Below are positions 1-11,145 of a stretch of DNA of 64,000 nucleotides, in pieces. Source of the stretch: Rosellinia necatrix (taxonomy: Eukaryota > Ascomycota > Sordariomycetes > Xylariales > Xylariaceae). Location: the NCBI GenBank assembly GCA_021209875.1, contig JAGYVD010000003.1:558001-622000 (forward strand), written 5' to 3'. Made by a program: the position numbers and the translations under genes. The notes below the pieces were generated by a model, which was not told the origin of the DNA, ran no database searches, and saw only the letters and a program-made list of their open reading frames with translations. Position 1 is the first letter of the stretch. Each line of letters starts with the position of its first letter.

Positions 1-601
1 GCCCATACCTAATAGGCTTAGCCCAGGTACGTCCCCTTTAAGCCGACCGCCAAACTAAGACAACCCCTGTCCATCTCCATTTCCTAATCTAGCCCGTCAC
101 GCACACTATCTGACCTTAGCACTGGCGTGTAAGAATAGACCAATGACCGCTCGTTTACGCCAGAAGGCTTCTGGCGCAAACGTTACACTAGAAGGTGTTT
201 TAAATAACGAACGCGATGGAATAACCACTTTGTGGACTAGCTACGTAGTAGTTACCATACAGGTAAGGAATGAGGTCTGTATTAAACCATGCATCATTCT
301 TGTTCATGTATCCATCCCAACGGCGACCTCAAGTAAGTCCGTGATTGCCCCAGACAACAGGACCAAAGGCCGTGACTAATTGATATCCACCTTAGTCTCG
401 AGAGGTATACACTACACTACAGAGTCATAACGCAAAAACCGGTTCAAATGACTGCCAGTATTCAAGATATCATCCTCCTACGCACGTACCCATTCCTAGC
501 CTATGATGCTGAGAATATATGCGGCAAGTAAATACCCCGCTCGTTTAGCGAGACAGGAATTGCCGGGAATGAGATCAAGAGCAAAGGGCCAATACGAGAT
601 C

Positions 602-611
602 TACCTAGGTA
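602..611. repeat. TACCTAGGTA palindrome, first of at least 11 intergenic copies
   Basis: Perfect copies of this self-complementary 10-mer start at 602, 12707, 12957, 13257, 19302, 21941, 34571, 49763, 50402, 59594 and 61028. The phase-shifted palindrome TAGGTACCTA starts at 8050, 12903, 21923, 30268 and 49985. All copies lie outside the exons assigned here. About 0.06 copies of each would be expected by chance in 64 kb. They are inverted pairs of TAGG/CCTA tetranucleotides; a regulatory role is not shown. Confidence 0.8.
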
Positions 612-826
612 ACTGGGCTATTAGCCGAAACACAGCTCGGAGACAGACGATGCTCTCAACGAGCACGATGCACTTCTGAAGTAAGTAAGGGAGACAGGGA
701 AATATATCTAAGCATTACAGCCACATGACAGATCAATAAAGATTAATTTCTCGTTTGTTTTATCTTCATTGGCTGGGAGTGGACAAGCCAATGCCTTACT
801 TGTACAGGGTCCAGGACGAGCACATG

Positions 827-865
827 GAGAGCACATGGAGAAATGCAAGATGGCCATGTGCTCTC
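827..865. repeat. Perfect inverted repeat, 12-bp arms
   Basis: GAGAGCACATGG at 827-838 is the exact reverse complement of CCATGTGCTCTC at 854-865, leaving a 15-nt loop. The left arm is itself partly duplicated: GAGCACATGGA also occurs just upstream at about 818-828. No gene or T-run adjoins it, so its role is unknown. Confidence 0.7.
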
Positions 866-2258
866 TAACCAAACACCTGTGATAGAGGTAGGTAGTTCAC
901 ATCATGCACATGCATAAGGGCAGAGATATCAAATAACGCACCACATGCTAAACTGATGGCTTAGTAACACAGTTGTCATAAAACGTAGACATGGCATAAA
1001 ACCTTGGAGAGAGAGAGAGAGAGAGAGAGAAAAGACCCTACCTATGAAGGGATCCATTATATAATAGATAGGAAGCTGGGTAGTTAGTTACCTTAATCGA
1101 ATACTACTGTTATGAGGTCCAATCGCAAGCCAAACGTGCATTCCCAGACCTGTAGGTACCCCACTAGGCGCGCGAGTAAACAGCCTGGTTATGATTGGTT
1201 ACAACGCCCAAGGAGCCTTCCGCGCGCGAACATGAAGTTGTGAAATGAGTGAAGACGACGCGACGCGAAGGCGCACGAACTAGTAGTCAACTATTCATTG
1301 ATCGCACTATAAATAGCTGATCCCGTAGCCAAACATAATTATTATATGTTGGCACGAGGCATGCGTTTGTAGGCCCCACCTGTTGTTACACTCCCACCCA
1401 ACTAACCTCCCTGCTCCCGAAGATAGGGAGGGACTAAAAGCTGGCCTCGGATTATAAATTTCATGGCGTATGAGATTCGAAAAGATACGGACTAAAGGAA
1501 GAGCACAATACACACTAGATGCCTTTTTGGCACAGGGCGTGAATATCCTCACACTATATTGATTAATAGAATGGGGCATGTTCCCAAGGCGCCCGAAACG
1601 GCCATAACGTCATGGCCCATTCCATTGGCCGGCATATGTACCCCCAACGCCACGAGCAGCGGTCATTTCACCAACCACCATAGAATCCAACATGTTTAAT
1701 GAATTTACTAAACCCCCACAAGTTCCAACTTGACCCGTGCTGAACCATTGGAGACTAGCACAAAGTATACCATAGTTGCCGGCAGACCGGGATAGGTAAG
1801 CAAGGCGAGTAGTCCCCATGCAGTTGAGGCGCAACAATGATCTACACGAAATATCTGGGTTGGCGAAATTTGGTCATGGAGAGTTGACGAATGTATGCTA
1901 GCTTGGCTGATCCGACACCACCTATACAACGGAAGGGCCGAATATATACTTCGTCTAGTCGTGGAAACCAAAGAAAACACTGTCCCGTGGCGCCGACAAC
2001 GCCTGTAGTCTTATACCGGAGGAAACCAAACATCACTCATATGCCGATCTTTGCAGACCATCACTATAATCTTTATATAGAGGGATAGTTGCCCTCAAGA
2101 GCGAATTTTAGGTCTTTTTTCTTCTCTCTCCCGATTTGCCAGAGGTCAAAATATGTTGTTCACATGCATACGGCCTACGCAGCTCAAAGGCACCAAAAAA
2201 TGGGTAATTATGAACCGTCAGCTCCATTTGGGGATCCAGGGGGCATCTTCGTCAAATG

Positions 2259-3090
2259 TTAGGGCGGCGCTGAAGCTGTGGGCGTGGGTGTTGGTTGCTT
2301 TCCTGGCACCGGGCTAGCTTGGCCCGGAGTTTGCGTGCCGGACTGCGTCGAGTTGGGCACTTGACCCGGCGGCCGGATGCCAGGCTCCTTGTTCGGGTCA
2401 ACGTCAGGGAAAAGAGACTGAAGCCTCTTGTATAGCTCTCCAATGTACTTGCTCGTCTCTGCTCGGTCTGGAATGTCGCTTTTGACTTCACCCCCATCCT
2501 GGGCTTGCACCTGCCTAAGTTTGATACCCGTATTCAAAGATGGCGGTTTCAGGTATGCAGGATACGGTTGGGATGGCTGAGTTGGTTTTCTTTCTTTGTC
2601 GGCCAACCCGGCTAGGTATGCTAGGTTCGTTTGAAGCCTGCGCATACACCTAAATTTGTCCGTGAGCAAACAATTCCCAATGGAGGCTAAAAGCGGTACT
2701 TACCCAACATAATCCTGCGCAAGCTGTTCTTCTTCTGCAGACTTCTTCTCTCCATCATTTGTGTTGCCGTCCGTACCGTTCATGGCCGTACGTTCTTTTC
2801 TGATAATGTGCTGGGTGGTCTGAATCTGCATGGCCTCCAGCAATAGCTCATTGTTGATTTCCAGAAGCACACTAACCCGCTCCTTCTCCTTCGGATCCGC
2901 GCTGGGGCTCAAAGGAGTAGATGCGGATGACATGCCATTTGCACTATTTCCTTGAGCCTGTGGAGGAAAGGTTGGCGTTTGTGGTGTCTGTATGCTATTC
3001 GAGGATGGCGTTTGTGGTAGCGGCGGCTGTTGCGGTTGCTGTGGTTGCTGTTGCTGCTGTTGTTGCTGTTGTTGCTGTTGTTGCTGTTGT

Positions 3091-3122
<32 letters not shown>

Positions 3123-4140
3123 TTGTTGTTGTTGTTGCTGTTGTTGGTGGTGATGCTGTTGGTGCTGTTGTTGATGCTGGTGCTGGTGCTGTTGTGGCAG
3201 TGGTACGTTGTGTATCGGCTGTCCGTGATGCGATCCTTGCGCGTTTGGCGGCCCAGAAAATTGAGGTTGCTGTAAAGCATGGCCACTGTTTTGTGCTGGC
3301 GTTCCTTGTGGGGGTTGGATTTGGAAGTTTCGCTGGGGCGTAGGCGTCGACATATTAGCGCCAGGTTGAGACGCTTGCATACGTTGCATCATTTGCTGCT
3401 GCTGTTGCGGATTCATGCCTTGCTGCATGGGAAACCCAGCCATAGGCATGCCGCCTCCCATCGGATAATTTGGAGGTATATTCATCTGAGGTGGCACGGA
3501 GCTCGGGATACCCGCGCCGTACGCGGAGGTTGAGTACGGAGGTTGGAAATTCGACACTACTCATCAACCAAACGTTAGCAACAGTCCTACACCCAACGCG
3601 ACAAGCAAGTGGAATAGCCACCAATATATATATATATAAAGAGGGGGAGTAAACCCACGCCGAGGCGGCGATGGATGGCCATCAGTTGAGCCAAGTGGTT
3701 AGGGTCTCGTATCGGAATCCTGATTCTGGTTCAGGAATGCGAAAGGCCACTTCATGCATGGGGGACAGCTGTAGGAAACATTACACGGATAACCACGAAG
3801 ACAAAGAAAAAAAAAAAACAGAATGCGGTAATAGAGCGGAGGGCGTGCGTGACAACAACAAAGTTCCGAGCTTACTCTGACCATTAGCACCGGCCATGTG
3901 TGGCATGCCGGTATTCTGCATCATCCCCGGGGGACCTACACCTGCCATCATGCTGGGATTACCGGGGAAGGCAGCAGCGGACTGGGCGCCCATGGGAAAC
4001 TGCTGAGCATTATACATCATCTGGTTGGGAGATGTCCCGGGCTGCATAGCAGAACTCTGGGAGCCCGGGGGTGGGGCGCCGCCATTGTACTGTGATGGAC
4101 CGGCAGGATTATTGGGATACCCATAGTTGCCGGCGTACAT
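2259..4140 (-). CDS. SS18/SSXT-domain glutamine-rich protein (putative SWI/SNF-associated coactivator)
   Basis: Three exons fit: 4140-3876, 3556-2704 and 2649-2259, giving 502 residues. Donors are GTAAGC and GTAAGT, both acceptors are TAG, and phases agree (A+TG gives Met, GG+G gives Gly). Residues 1-300 are low complexity, rich in Gly, Pro, Met, Asn and Gln, with an almost pure Gln run at about 224-262 encoded by mixed CAG/CAA. Residues about 315-395 resemble the SSXT (SNH) domain of human SS18: a helix with LLEINNELLLEAM, then MRRLQTNLAYLAGLAD, which matches the SS18 motif around LHxNLVYLATIAD. In animals this domain contacts the SWI/SNF ATPase; fungal members are known as glutamine-repeat proteins. 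A linker rich in Asn, Asp and Lys separates the two halves of the domain, longer than in animals. The first intron (319 nt) is long for this window. The SSXT assignment is by motif resemblance; the chromatin role is inferred from the family. Confidence 0.82.
3010..3195 (-). repeat. Polyglutamine-coding CAG/CAA tract
   Basis: A trinucleotide tract inside exon 2 of the SS18-like gene. It encodes roughly 40 consecutive glutamines with His/Gln-rich flanks. CAA interruptions are frequent, which should damp slippage compared with pure CAG. It also creates long open frames of poly-Leu, poly-Val/Ala and poly-Asn/Ser in the other frames, which are not genes. Confidence 0.9.
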
Positions 4141-6181
4141 GGCTCACAACAGGCTGTCACAAAACGCTGGTGCACAGCTGGCAGGGCTGGGCGGAGAGCG
4201 TGGGCACGGCGTGGGCGTGGGCGTGGGCGTGGGCGTGGGCGCGCGAGGGAGGCGGGCGGGCGGGCAGGCGGGCAGGCAAGCAAGCAAGCAAACAGGCAGA
4301 TCAAGGACGGGACTGGGACTCGTTGGGGCCTCTTCTCAGATTTGCTTGCGACGAAGGTCTGCAGCAGGCAGGTCGACTCGATAGCGTGTGTGCTCTGTGT
4401 CGCGCGTTGTGGGGGTGAGATCCCAAGGGACAGGGGTACGATGATCAAAATGCCGATATGCGTGGCCTGGTCGACCAACTGTCAGTGGTTAGCTAGTGGA
4501 CAACCTCGACCAAACGAGGTGCCGGTGGCGCACCAGTCAGCAAGTCAGACCGGGGGTCTGATCACAACCTGTCAGGTCAAAGTTGCAACAACCACACCAC
4601 GCGCCTTGATCGTCTCTGCCCCAAGAGCGCAGGAAAAAGAAGAGAGACAGTTGGGGTACAAGCTGTGCGAGGTGCAAAAGTACCGTAGCAACGACGGATG
4701 CCAATACACTGCTACTCGAAACAGCCGGGATATAGAACAATCCGAAAATACAGTGGCAGGCAGGGCAGGTCAACAAGGCGGGATCGGGTCAGTCGCCGGA
4801 ACAGGACTGCGAGCCAACCACGATAGACCAAGGTCAGGCACTTGAGGTATATATGGTATCCGTGACTCCCTAGCAGTATGTATGCCGAGGGTGTTGTGAC
4901 GGGCGTCAGAGACGAGAATTAAACAAATAGCCTCGCCGGTTTGCCCGCGTGAAGCTGCCCCTCCCGTTCGCCCTCGTCCAGCCCAGACCAAACGCTCGAC
5001 TGGCGCCCTCTCGGGTGTAGGTACCTACTGCAGCGCCTACCGCCACCGCAAATCAACCACTACGGTGCAGCACAGGAGACGAGGCCAAGGAGACGGACCA
5101 ACGGGCTCAACCAAGACAGACTGGAAACCGGAGACCGGCAGCGTGACGCAGGCAAGCAGGGAGATACGGACAGATACTTAAGTAGCCAGCACCGGGCCAG
5201 GGCAGCGCGGGCGGGCGGCGCAAGGATGGGAAGAGACGGGAATACGCTTTGTGGGACAATGGCATATGCCGAACATCAGCCCCCTTGCGGAGAAAATGTG
5301 ACGCGATGTTCGAGCCACGGATAAGCCCAACCAACGCTCGGGTTCTGCTTGGGGACCCAGACAAGGTGCGAGCGCCACAGGCCGGTTCAATACGGCAGCA
5401 ATTAAATGGCCGGTTATGTGATATAGACTAGGTAGCGCCAACGGCCCGAGGGCTTAAGATTGCGACTGGACTCTAATGGCAAGTAGACCGTCTAGGTAGA
5501 TCTCAGTACCCCATCAAGAGCAGGTGGTAGGCAATGTAGGGAGGCCGTCGAAATGACGCCGAGGATCCTGCACTAGCCTGGTGAGGGTGGGTGTGTAAGT
5601 GGGTAGATTCCTTCTGGCGCGGGTTGGAAAAAAGCTTTGCATAGAGCACCTGGGCACTTGAGGTACTCATGCAGATGGAGCATATCGATAAGAAACTACT
5701 AATTCCATGTCTGGTTAGGTGCCTACTTCCACAACAGACATACTTCAGTACACAATAATACAATAGTATTCCCTTATTCTATTAAAGACAGAAAGTTGCC
5801 GTGATACCTAGTAAAAACTTGGAGTAGTTACCTTAATATTGATATAACAGGTCAACAACCTCGCCAACCAAGGAACTTTATTTTAGGCTAAAAAGTTGAC
5901 CTTGCATCGCTTCTAATAACTCAAGTCGGAGGATAGGATACATACACGCACAGTCCCACACATGTCCCAGTTCAACATTTGCATCTAGAAGTCACCTAAA
6001 TTTATAAGCCCACCTTCCGTAGTGGCCCTAGGTACTATGCGCGCCACATCCGTTATGCTTGACTACAACTAGTTATTGTAGCCTACAAACCAAAAGATCG
6101 CCATGTGTTAAACCCAGCCGCCGCTTCTCCCATTCACCTCTATCTATAAATTCCATTTTACAATAGGGAAGTACTTGGCTA
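4141..6181. other. Intergenic: promoter side of the SS18-like gene and 3' flank of the TatD gene
   Basis: No gene is recognised. Just upstream of the SS18-like start codon lie a (GTGGGC)5 array at 4211-4240 and GGCGGGC/GGCAAGCAAG-type repeats to about 4292, giving a strongly G-rich plus strand (C-rich on the gene's sense strand). The remaining frames are short and overlap on both strands. Confidence 0.55.
4211..4292. repeat. GC-rich hexa/tetranucleotide repeats in the promoter region
   Basis: Five perfect GTGGGC units (4211-4240) are followed by imperfect GGCGG, GGCAG and GCAA repeats. They lie 70-150 bp upstream of the SS18-like start codon, so they are in its 5' UTR or core promoter. Confidence 0.85.
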
Positions 6182-7489
6182 TTATCCGAACACAAATCCC
6201 CGCCAATTCCGACCCAATGTGTCTACTCCCTCGCGAAGGCCCCATCCTTTTATTCGACAAATTTTCCTACACACATCTTCCACGCTGCTATCCAACTGCT
6301 CCCCAGCAGTGTGTAGGTCACTCTCGACAAGGAGTCGATCGTCCGGTATCGCCCGGATAGCCTCTTCTGTCTTCTCAACCCCACCACTACCCCAGTTAAT
6401 GGCCGTAGCGAACGAAAAGTACACCTTGGCCGGTACGCTGGGGTGTATATACATTTTGAGTTGTTCAACAGGGCCACTATATGAATGTAGACATATCCGA
6501 GGGGGGAATGGTTGCGGCCCAGCTCCTTTGCCATTATCAGCTGCTGGTTTTTGGACATCATCCTTTCTATTCGCCGTAGAACCGTAGTCACTGTCCTCAT
6601 CTGTGTCATCCAAGAAGTCTTCTGCGCCTTCGGCAATCTGACGTTTTTGTCTGCGGGACAAAACTTCTTTTTCGTACCCCTTCCAACAGCCCGCTATCAC
6701 GTCGTATAGAGCGCCATGAGCCTGGACGCCATGAACACTAACAGGGCGGCCCATCCGACCCGCCAATTCAAGCTGCGCCCGAAGTATAGTAGTCTGATGC
6801 GTTATCCGCACCCGGTACGGACTCAGCTGGCGACCTTCACGGCCACCAGGGGTAAGGCCCTCTCCCCTACTAGCTTCTTCAGTTGATTTCCATGCTGTTG
6901 GGAGACGAAAAGCCTTATCTAAACCAATCTCGCCCACAAGAGCAAGAGGAAATTGTTCCAGGCGTTTTCGGGTTTCTTCAAGAAACTCGGACAGCGGTCG
7001 CGGATCAGAGAGCCCGTTGCTGAACGATACGTCCTTCGATGACGGTGTAGGGGACAGGACTTTATCGTAGTGCGCTATTTTCCCAGCCGCTGTGCCATCG
7101 TATGTCGCATCCGGGTCCGTATCGTCATATAGTTGATAAGAAAACCAAGGGTGCCAACCAAAGGAAGGAACTATGCGACCTTGGTCTATAGGCGCGGGAG
7201 ATGACGACGATATCGCTTTACCGGTATGCACACCATGCCTTGACGCCACTTCGTAAACAAGATCCTGGTCCTGGGATCTCGTGGCCATGACAGTCAAAAC
7301 ACGTGTTTTCATCGTGGGTATGGACCCTATAGATGTCATTGTATCCGTTGGGTGACAGTGGGCATCGAAAACCCCAGAGTCCCAAGGGAAAGGCTCACAA
7401 GGGTCCTCTGAGACATCGTGAGTTGAGTTGCCCCCTGAGCCTTGCAGCTGACCAGGTTCCGGGTCGCCTTCGGAATGCTGTAGGCACAT
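6182..7489 (-). CDS. TatD-family metal-dependent hydrolase (Scn1-like)
   Basis: A single uninterrupted frame of 435 residues from ATG 7489 to a stop at 6182. The TatD metal-binding pattern is visible in order: FDAHCHPTDTM (H44 and H46), GWHPWF near 113, VGEIGLD with E187, a His in VSVHGVQAHG near 250, LHSYSG near 330, and VESDLHTAG near 388 supplying the terminal Asp. This set of two N-terminal His, one Glu, two further His and one Asp is the amidohydrolase-type two-metal centre of TatD DNases. Fungal members of this longer type are named after S. pombe Scn1, a Cut9-interacting protein. An insertion between about 275 and 320 is acidic and low complexity (Asp, Glu, Lys) and looks disordered. 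Nuclease activity is inferred from the family; no phosphatase or deaminase motifs are seen. Confidence in the family is high, in the specific role low. Confidence 0.88.
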   Translation of the reverse strand: MCLQHSEGDPEPGQLQGSGGNSTHDVSEDPCEPFPWDSGVFDAHCHPTDTMTSIGSIPTMKTRVLTVMATRSQDQDLVYEVASRHGVHTGKAISSSSPAPIDQGRIVPSFGWHPWFSYQLYDDTDPDATYDGTAAGKIAHYDKVLSPTPSSKDVSFSNGLSDPRPLSEFLEETRKRLEQFPLALVGEIGLDKAFRLPTAWKSTEEASRGEGLTPGGREGRQLSPYRVRITHQTTILRAQLELAGRMGRPVSVHGVQAHGALYDVIAGCWKGYEKEVLSRRQKRQIAEGAEDFLDDTDEDSDYGSTANRKDDVQKPAADNGKGAGPQPFPPRICLHSYSGPVEQLKMYIHPSVPAKVYFSFATAINWGSGGVEKTEEAIRAIPDDRLLVESDLHTAGEQLDSSVEDVCRKICRIKGWGLREGVDTLGRNWRGFVFG

Positions 7490-8860
7490 TATAGACGGTG
7501 AAAAATAGTGGGAATGAAAGTAGCTAGGGTAGCTTAAACCAAAAAGTCTATCGAAGAAGCCGGGCTAGCAGGGAGAAGCGAGGCCCAGAATCTCCGTGAA
7601 CCTTAACCAATACAAATATTGGCTTGATGGTAATGGTTGACGGCTTAGCGTGATAGCGAACTTGAGAAGGGCCTGTAACTTTCTGTCTACCTCGTCCTTA
7701 ACTAGGAATAAAAGTATAACATTGATCTTCTTGTAATTCTAGAAAAAGTCTGAGGCGTGAGTTTAGAACAGGACCCCGTCGCCGCCGGGGACAGAAGAAA
7801 AAGGTAGAGATATAGATAATAGAGGGGGTGGGGTAATTAAGAGGGGATCTCCCGCGCTTAGATACATACGGTAGGCATATTTATCACATGTAAGCCTCAA
7901 TTAAACCCCACTAATACAAGGCGGGAGAATCAATTATAACTCCTATGTATTCGGATGTATTCGGAAGCTGCGCAATCTCAGTCAAAAATCTTATAGTACT
8001 TGAGAGGCACAAGAGTCACCATGACGAGCTAGACTACTGGGTACTACCTTAGGTACCTAGCTATCCGCGACTAATCTAATCTACATACGGTTGTATCGAG
8101 AAGTAGAGAAAACATTTTGTGGTTGATACCTATGGTTGCATGGGAAAATAAAGGCAAAGCTTTTGAACCGTGTGCTGCGTATCAGAGAGCATTGAAAATA
8201 GACAAACATTCCCGAAGACATATCACTAAAGCGCTGTCAAGGGGTTTGGTCATAACTCACCCGCAAATACTTCCAAGGTTGCTTGGTAGTGGTACTGGTA
8301 CCTGCCTATCCTGCCTATCACTGATACAGTATAAATAACACAACATAACTATCGCGCGATAATAGCATGACTGGGGGTCGAGTTCCCCGGGATGTTGGAA
8401 TGGCAATCATTGAGACATGGCATGTGAAACTTTCTAGTTGCGGCCGTCCAGAGTTTGTTCGCAGTTATGACCCAATCGCGCCGAGACACTATAGCTTGAC
8501 ACTCGCTTACACACCAAACGAAACACCCATGAAATGATGTTTGCATGCACTCACTGACCTCTTTGAATCCTGTACCTGACTTATACGTTGCATTTATTAT
8601 ATCTGGTTCCTAATCACACTCATTCATACCCCTCCTTCCATATTACCCCCGTTACTCCTATTACTCCCATCACCTACTACTTACTACACTACCTTATGCG
8701 AATGGAAGTAGCTGCGCCTAGCCGCTATCCTGACGGTTCCTAACTACGGCGGCGATGTGAGGCGAGCGCCTTCTCGTTTGAGCAATCCACCTCCGACTCC
8801 GCGGCGCGCGCCGATCATTCGAGGTACTCCTGAATCAACCACCCCGAGCCATCCGCTCCA
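7490..8860. other. Intergenic: divergent promoters of the TatD gene and the membrane protein
   Basis: The flanking genes are transcribed away from each other, so this 1.4 kb must hold both promoters. I see no conserved ORF. It includes a TAGGTACCTA palindrome at 8050-8059 and pyrimidine-rich sequence from about 8620 to 8690 ahead of the plus-strand gene, a common context for fungal transcription starts. Confidence 0.55.
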
Positions 8861-9674
8861 ATGCCCCTCTTCAACCCTCTCAAGCTCTTCGTCTTCCCCT
8901 TCGTCTTCCTCGTCGCCTTGCCGCTCGCCCTCTGCGCCGGCGCCACCACCATCCTGGCCTTTCTCGTGCTCTTCCTCCGGCTCTTCCTCGTCTACTTCGA
9001 CCTCGGCCTAGAAACGCTGCGATACATTTTGCTCGGCCATGGCACGCAAGCGCGCTACATTGCAGTAGGTGATCCCGGGCCTCATTTTCGTAGAGCAGAC
9101 ATAGTGACAAAGGGTTACCATATAGTCGCGCAGCACACCCGCGATAACGCCCGCTTCCTCGGCACACCCGACTCCTATCCCGTCCCCCGCCAGTGCCACC
9201 TTCGGGCACCGGCGACGCGCGAAGCGGCCGGGGAGCGGCGGCAGCGGCGGCGGCGGCGGCGGCGGTTCGATCACCCCGGTCTCGGGCTTCGACGACGTCT
9301 TCGCGGTGACCACCCCGAGCATCGGGCTCGAGCGGGACTTCGAGGGCGTCGGCGGGTGGAGGCTGGACAACGTCGACGAGCAGCAATGGTATAACCTCAA
9401 CTCGCGGCTCCTGAACCCCTACCGCCGCCACCACTTTCGGTCCCAGAGCGGGGGCGCCGTGCTGGCGGGTCCCGCCTCCGCCAGGGCGATAACGAGAAGT
9501 GGCTCGGTGACGGGGGCCCACAGCCCGGAGAGGACGAAGCGCCCCCTGTCCTCCGGCCGATCCTCCGCCTCGAGGATGTTGGGCAGCAACATGCCCCAGG
9601 GGCTCACCAAGGCTGATGAAGACGGTTACTTCCCGCTGTACGGCGGGAAACATACGAAGAAGCTAGTCATCTAA
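8861..9674 (+). CDS. Conserved fungal membrane protein of unknown function
   Basis: Two exons, 8861-9064 and 9126-9674, encode 250 residues. The 61-nt intron has donor GTAGGT and acceptor TAG, and both borders are phase 0. Residues about 8-50 form two closely spaced very hydrophobic segments (rich in Phe, Val, Leu, Ala), then a segment rich in Leu and Tyr, so the N-terminus should be membrane-embedded. Residues 69-125 are Ser/Pro/Ala-rich with a Gly8-type run coded by GGC repeats. The C-terminal half contains a conserved-looking block (FDDVFAVTTPSIGLERDFEG, then WRLDNVDEQQWYNLNSRL) and ends in KHTKKLVI. I recognise the overall type from other ascomycete genomes but no named family. The long minus-strand frame opposite this gene is a GC-bias shadow. 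Confidence 0.75.
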
Positions 9675-10277
9675 CCCAGCCAGCCTCAGCACTTCCTTAG
9701 AGTGAAGCTGCATGAAAACCCCCTGCAAAAATAGCGCGATTCGACCAGAAAGAGGCAGTGTCATTGCTACTAGAATCAGCATACCAAGCACAAAACATTG
9801 ACTTGAAGGTAGATATTTGATACTATTTAAGTATCAGCTTGTATAAACTACTATCTAGGTAGGCGGGGTCGGAAGATTGCTTACGCGGCGTATGGGGCTA
9901 TCGTGTGAATTTCTGCAAAAGGAGAAGAAGAAAATTGCATGGCGTAAGTGGTTCAAGGCGTTGAATAATCACCTTGGTGATTGACATGACGTCCTCCACA
10001 TGTTTATAGCATGAATCAAATTGAGAGAGACATCTGAATTACGGTGATTGTGTAAACACCTGGCAGCAACAATCTTATCCAGCACGTCAATATCCGTGGT
10101 ATTCCAACGCCATACGCCCAACCCACCACCCGTCCGTTCCCAACATAAAATAACCCAGTCATATTGCATTCTCCCGTATGTATGCAGCATGACACAAAGC
10201 AACCGCCCGACCCGTCCCCGACCGCCGCGTATATCACCACCACCACCACCACCACCACCACCGCCGCCACAGCGGGT
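9675..10277. other. Intergenic between two convergent genes
   Basis: This is shared 3' flank of the membrane-protein gene (+) and spc24 (-). It contains a (CCA)n run at about 10236-10268 directly beyond the spc24 stop codon. No gene is seen. Confidence 0.6.
10236..10268. repeat. (CCA)n/(CCG)n microsatellite
   Basis: About nine CAC/CCA units run into CCG units. The tract ends about 10 bp downstream of the spc24 stop codon, so it probably lies in the 3' UTR. Confidence 0.85.
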
Positions 10278-11145
10278 TTAGATGGTCTGCCAGAAGTAAT
10301 TGGCGTAGAAGAAGCGGGAGAACTTCTTATCGATGTTGACGACGTGGACGTCGCCCTTGCGATCGTTGCGGACGACGGCCTTGCAGAACTCGCCGCTGCC
10401 GCTGCCGGCGCCGGCGGCGCCGTCGCGGCCGGGGTCGCCGCGCTCGACGTCGATGCCGAGGCTGCGGTAGACGCTGAGGCGCAGCAGGACCTCGTCGTCG
10501 ACGGGGTCGCGGCGGCGGCCGGCCGCGTCCGCGAGGCCGCCCTCGACCCCCTGCATCTCGAGCTCCTGCAGCTGCGTCGTCAGGTCCGCCGCCCGCGCCG
10601 CCAGCCGGCCCGTCTCCACCTCCAGGTCCGACGCCGCCTTCGCCACCCGGAACTTCTGCGTGTCCAGCCGCGCCATCTCGCTCGCGTGCGCCGCCGACGA
10701 GTGCGCCCCCGCCAGCTCCTCGTACTGCGTCTGCCGCGTGTTCAGCTGCCGGGAGAGCTCTGCTCGGTCGACCCGGATGCTCGTTAGTTGGAGTTTTTTT
10801 TTTTTATTTACTTATTGATTTGATTTTTTTTTTTTTTGGTTCAGGGGGTGTTTGTATAGGTGGGAGGGATGGATGGATGGTTGGAATGCGATGGCTTCTG
10901 GGACGGACGTACTCTTTAGCGCGGCATCGGCGTCGCGTAGGCGCTTTTCGCGCTCGTGCTCTAGCGAGGATACGTTGCTCTGTATGCGCGATATGGCTAG
11001 CTTGTCGGGCACCGTGTTGAAGTTGTTGATTGTGTGGTGAATGAGCTGAGCACGGCAATCAACTTGTTAGGATCTCTTGTCGCGGTTCATCAGATTGGGT
11101 GTATGGCAGGTCGCGTACCGTAGCGGGGTCTTCGTCGAGCAACAT
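10278..11145 (-). CDS. spc24: Kinetochore protein Spc24 (Ndc80 complex)
   Basis: Three exons fit: 11145-11119 (27 nt), 11045-10913 and 10759-10278, giving 213 residues. Intron 1 has donor GTACGC, a CTAAC branch site and acceptor CAG; intron 2 has donor GTACGT, a CTAAC branch site and acceptor CAG. Phases 0 and 1 are consistent. Residues about 30-135 are a heptad-like coiled coil ([14 protein letters not shown] through [15 protein letters not shown] to [11 protein letters not shown]). The C-terminal globular domain carries the Spc24 signature [15 protein letters not shown], then [18 protein letters not shown] and [13 protein letters not shown]. Spc24 pairs with Spc25 in the Ndc80 complex, which links microtubules to the inner kinetochore. 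A Gly/Ala-rich insert ([16 protein letters not shown]) sits within the globular domain and is expected to be a loop. Intron 2 contains two long T-runs on the plus strand (A-runs on the sense strand). Identification is very secure. Confidence 0.95.

Larger units (their letters stand above)
1..2258. other. Intergenic, no gene seen
   Basis: No reading frame here looks like a conserved protein; the ORFs of 60-90 codons overlap one another on both strands and lack codon or motif support. The stretch holds a (GA)n run at 1007-1030, a 12-bp-stem hairpin at 827-865 and one TACCTAGGTA palindrome at 602-611. The right end is the 3' flank of the SS18-like gene. Confidence 0.6.

Noticed and set aside
2909..3343. 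Poly-Asn/Ser, poly-Val/Ala and poly-Leu frames
   Set aside because: These are alternative readings of the CAG/CAA tract in the SS18-like gene.
3661..3760. tRNA-like segment (GAGCCAAGTGGTTAGGG followed by GGTTCAGGAAT) in intron 1 of the SS18-like gene
   Set aside because: It resembles an A box, but the B box departs from GGTTCRANYCC and no acceptor stem pairs, so it is probably coincidence.
8880..9653. 257-codon minus-strand ORF
   Set aside because: It lies opposite a well-supported spliced gene in GC-rich sequence; Arg/Gly/Ala-rich composition marks it as a shadow.
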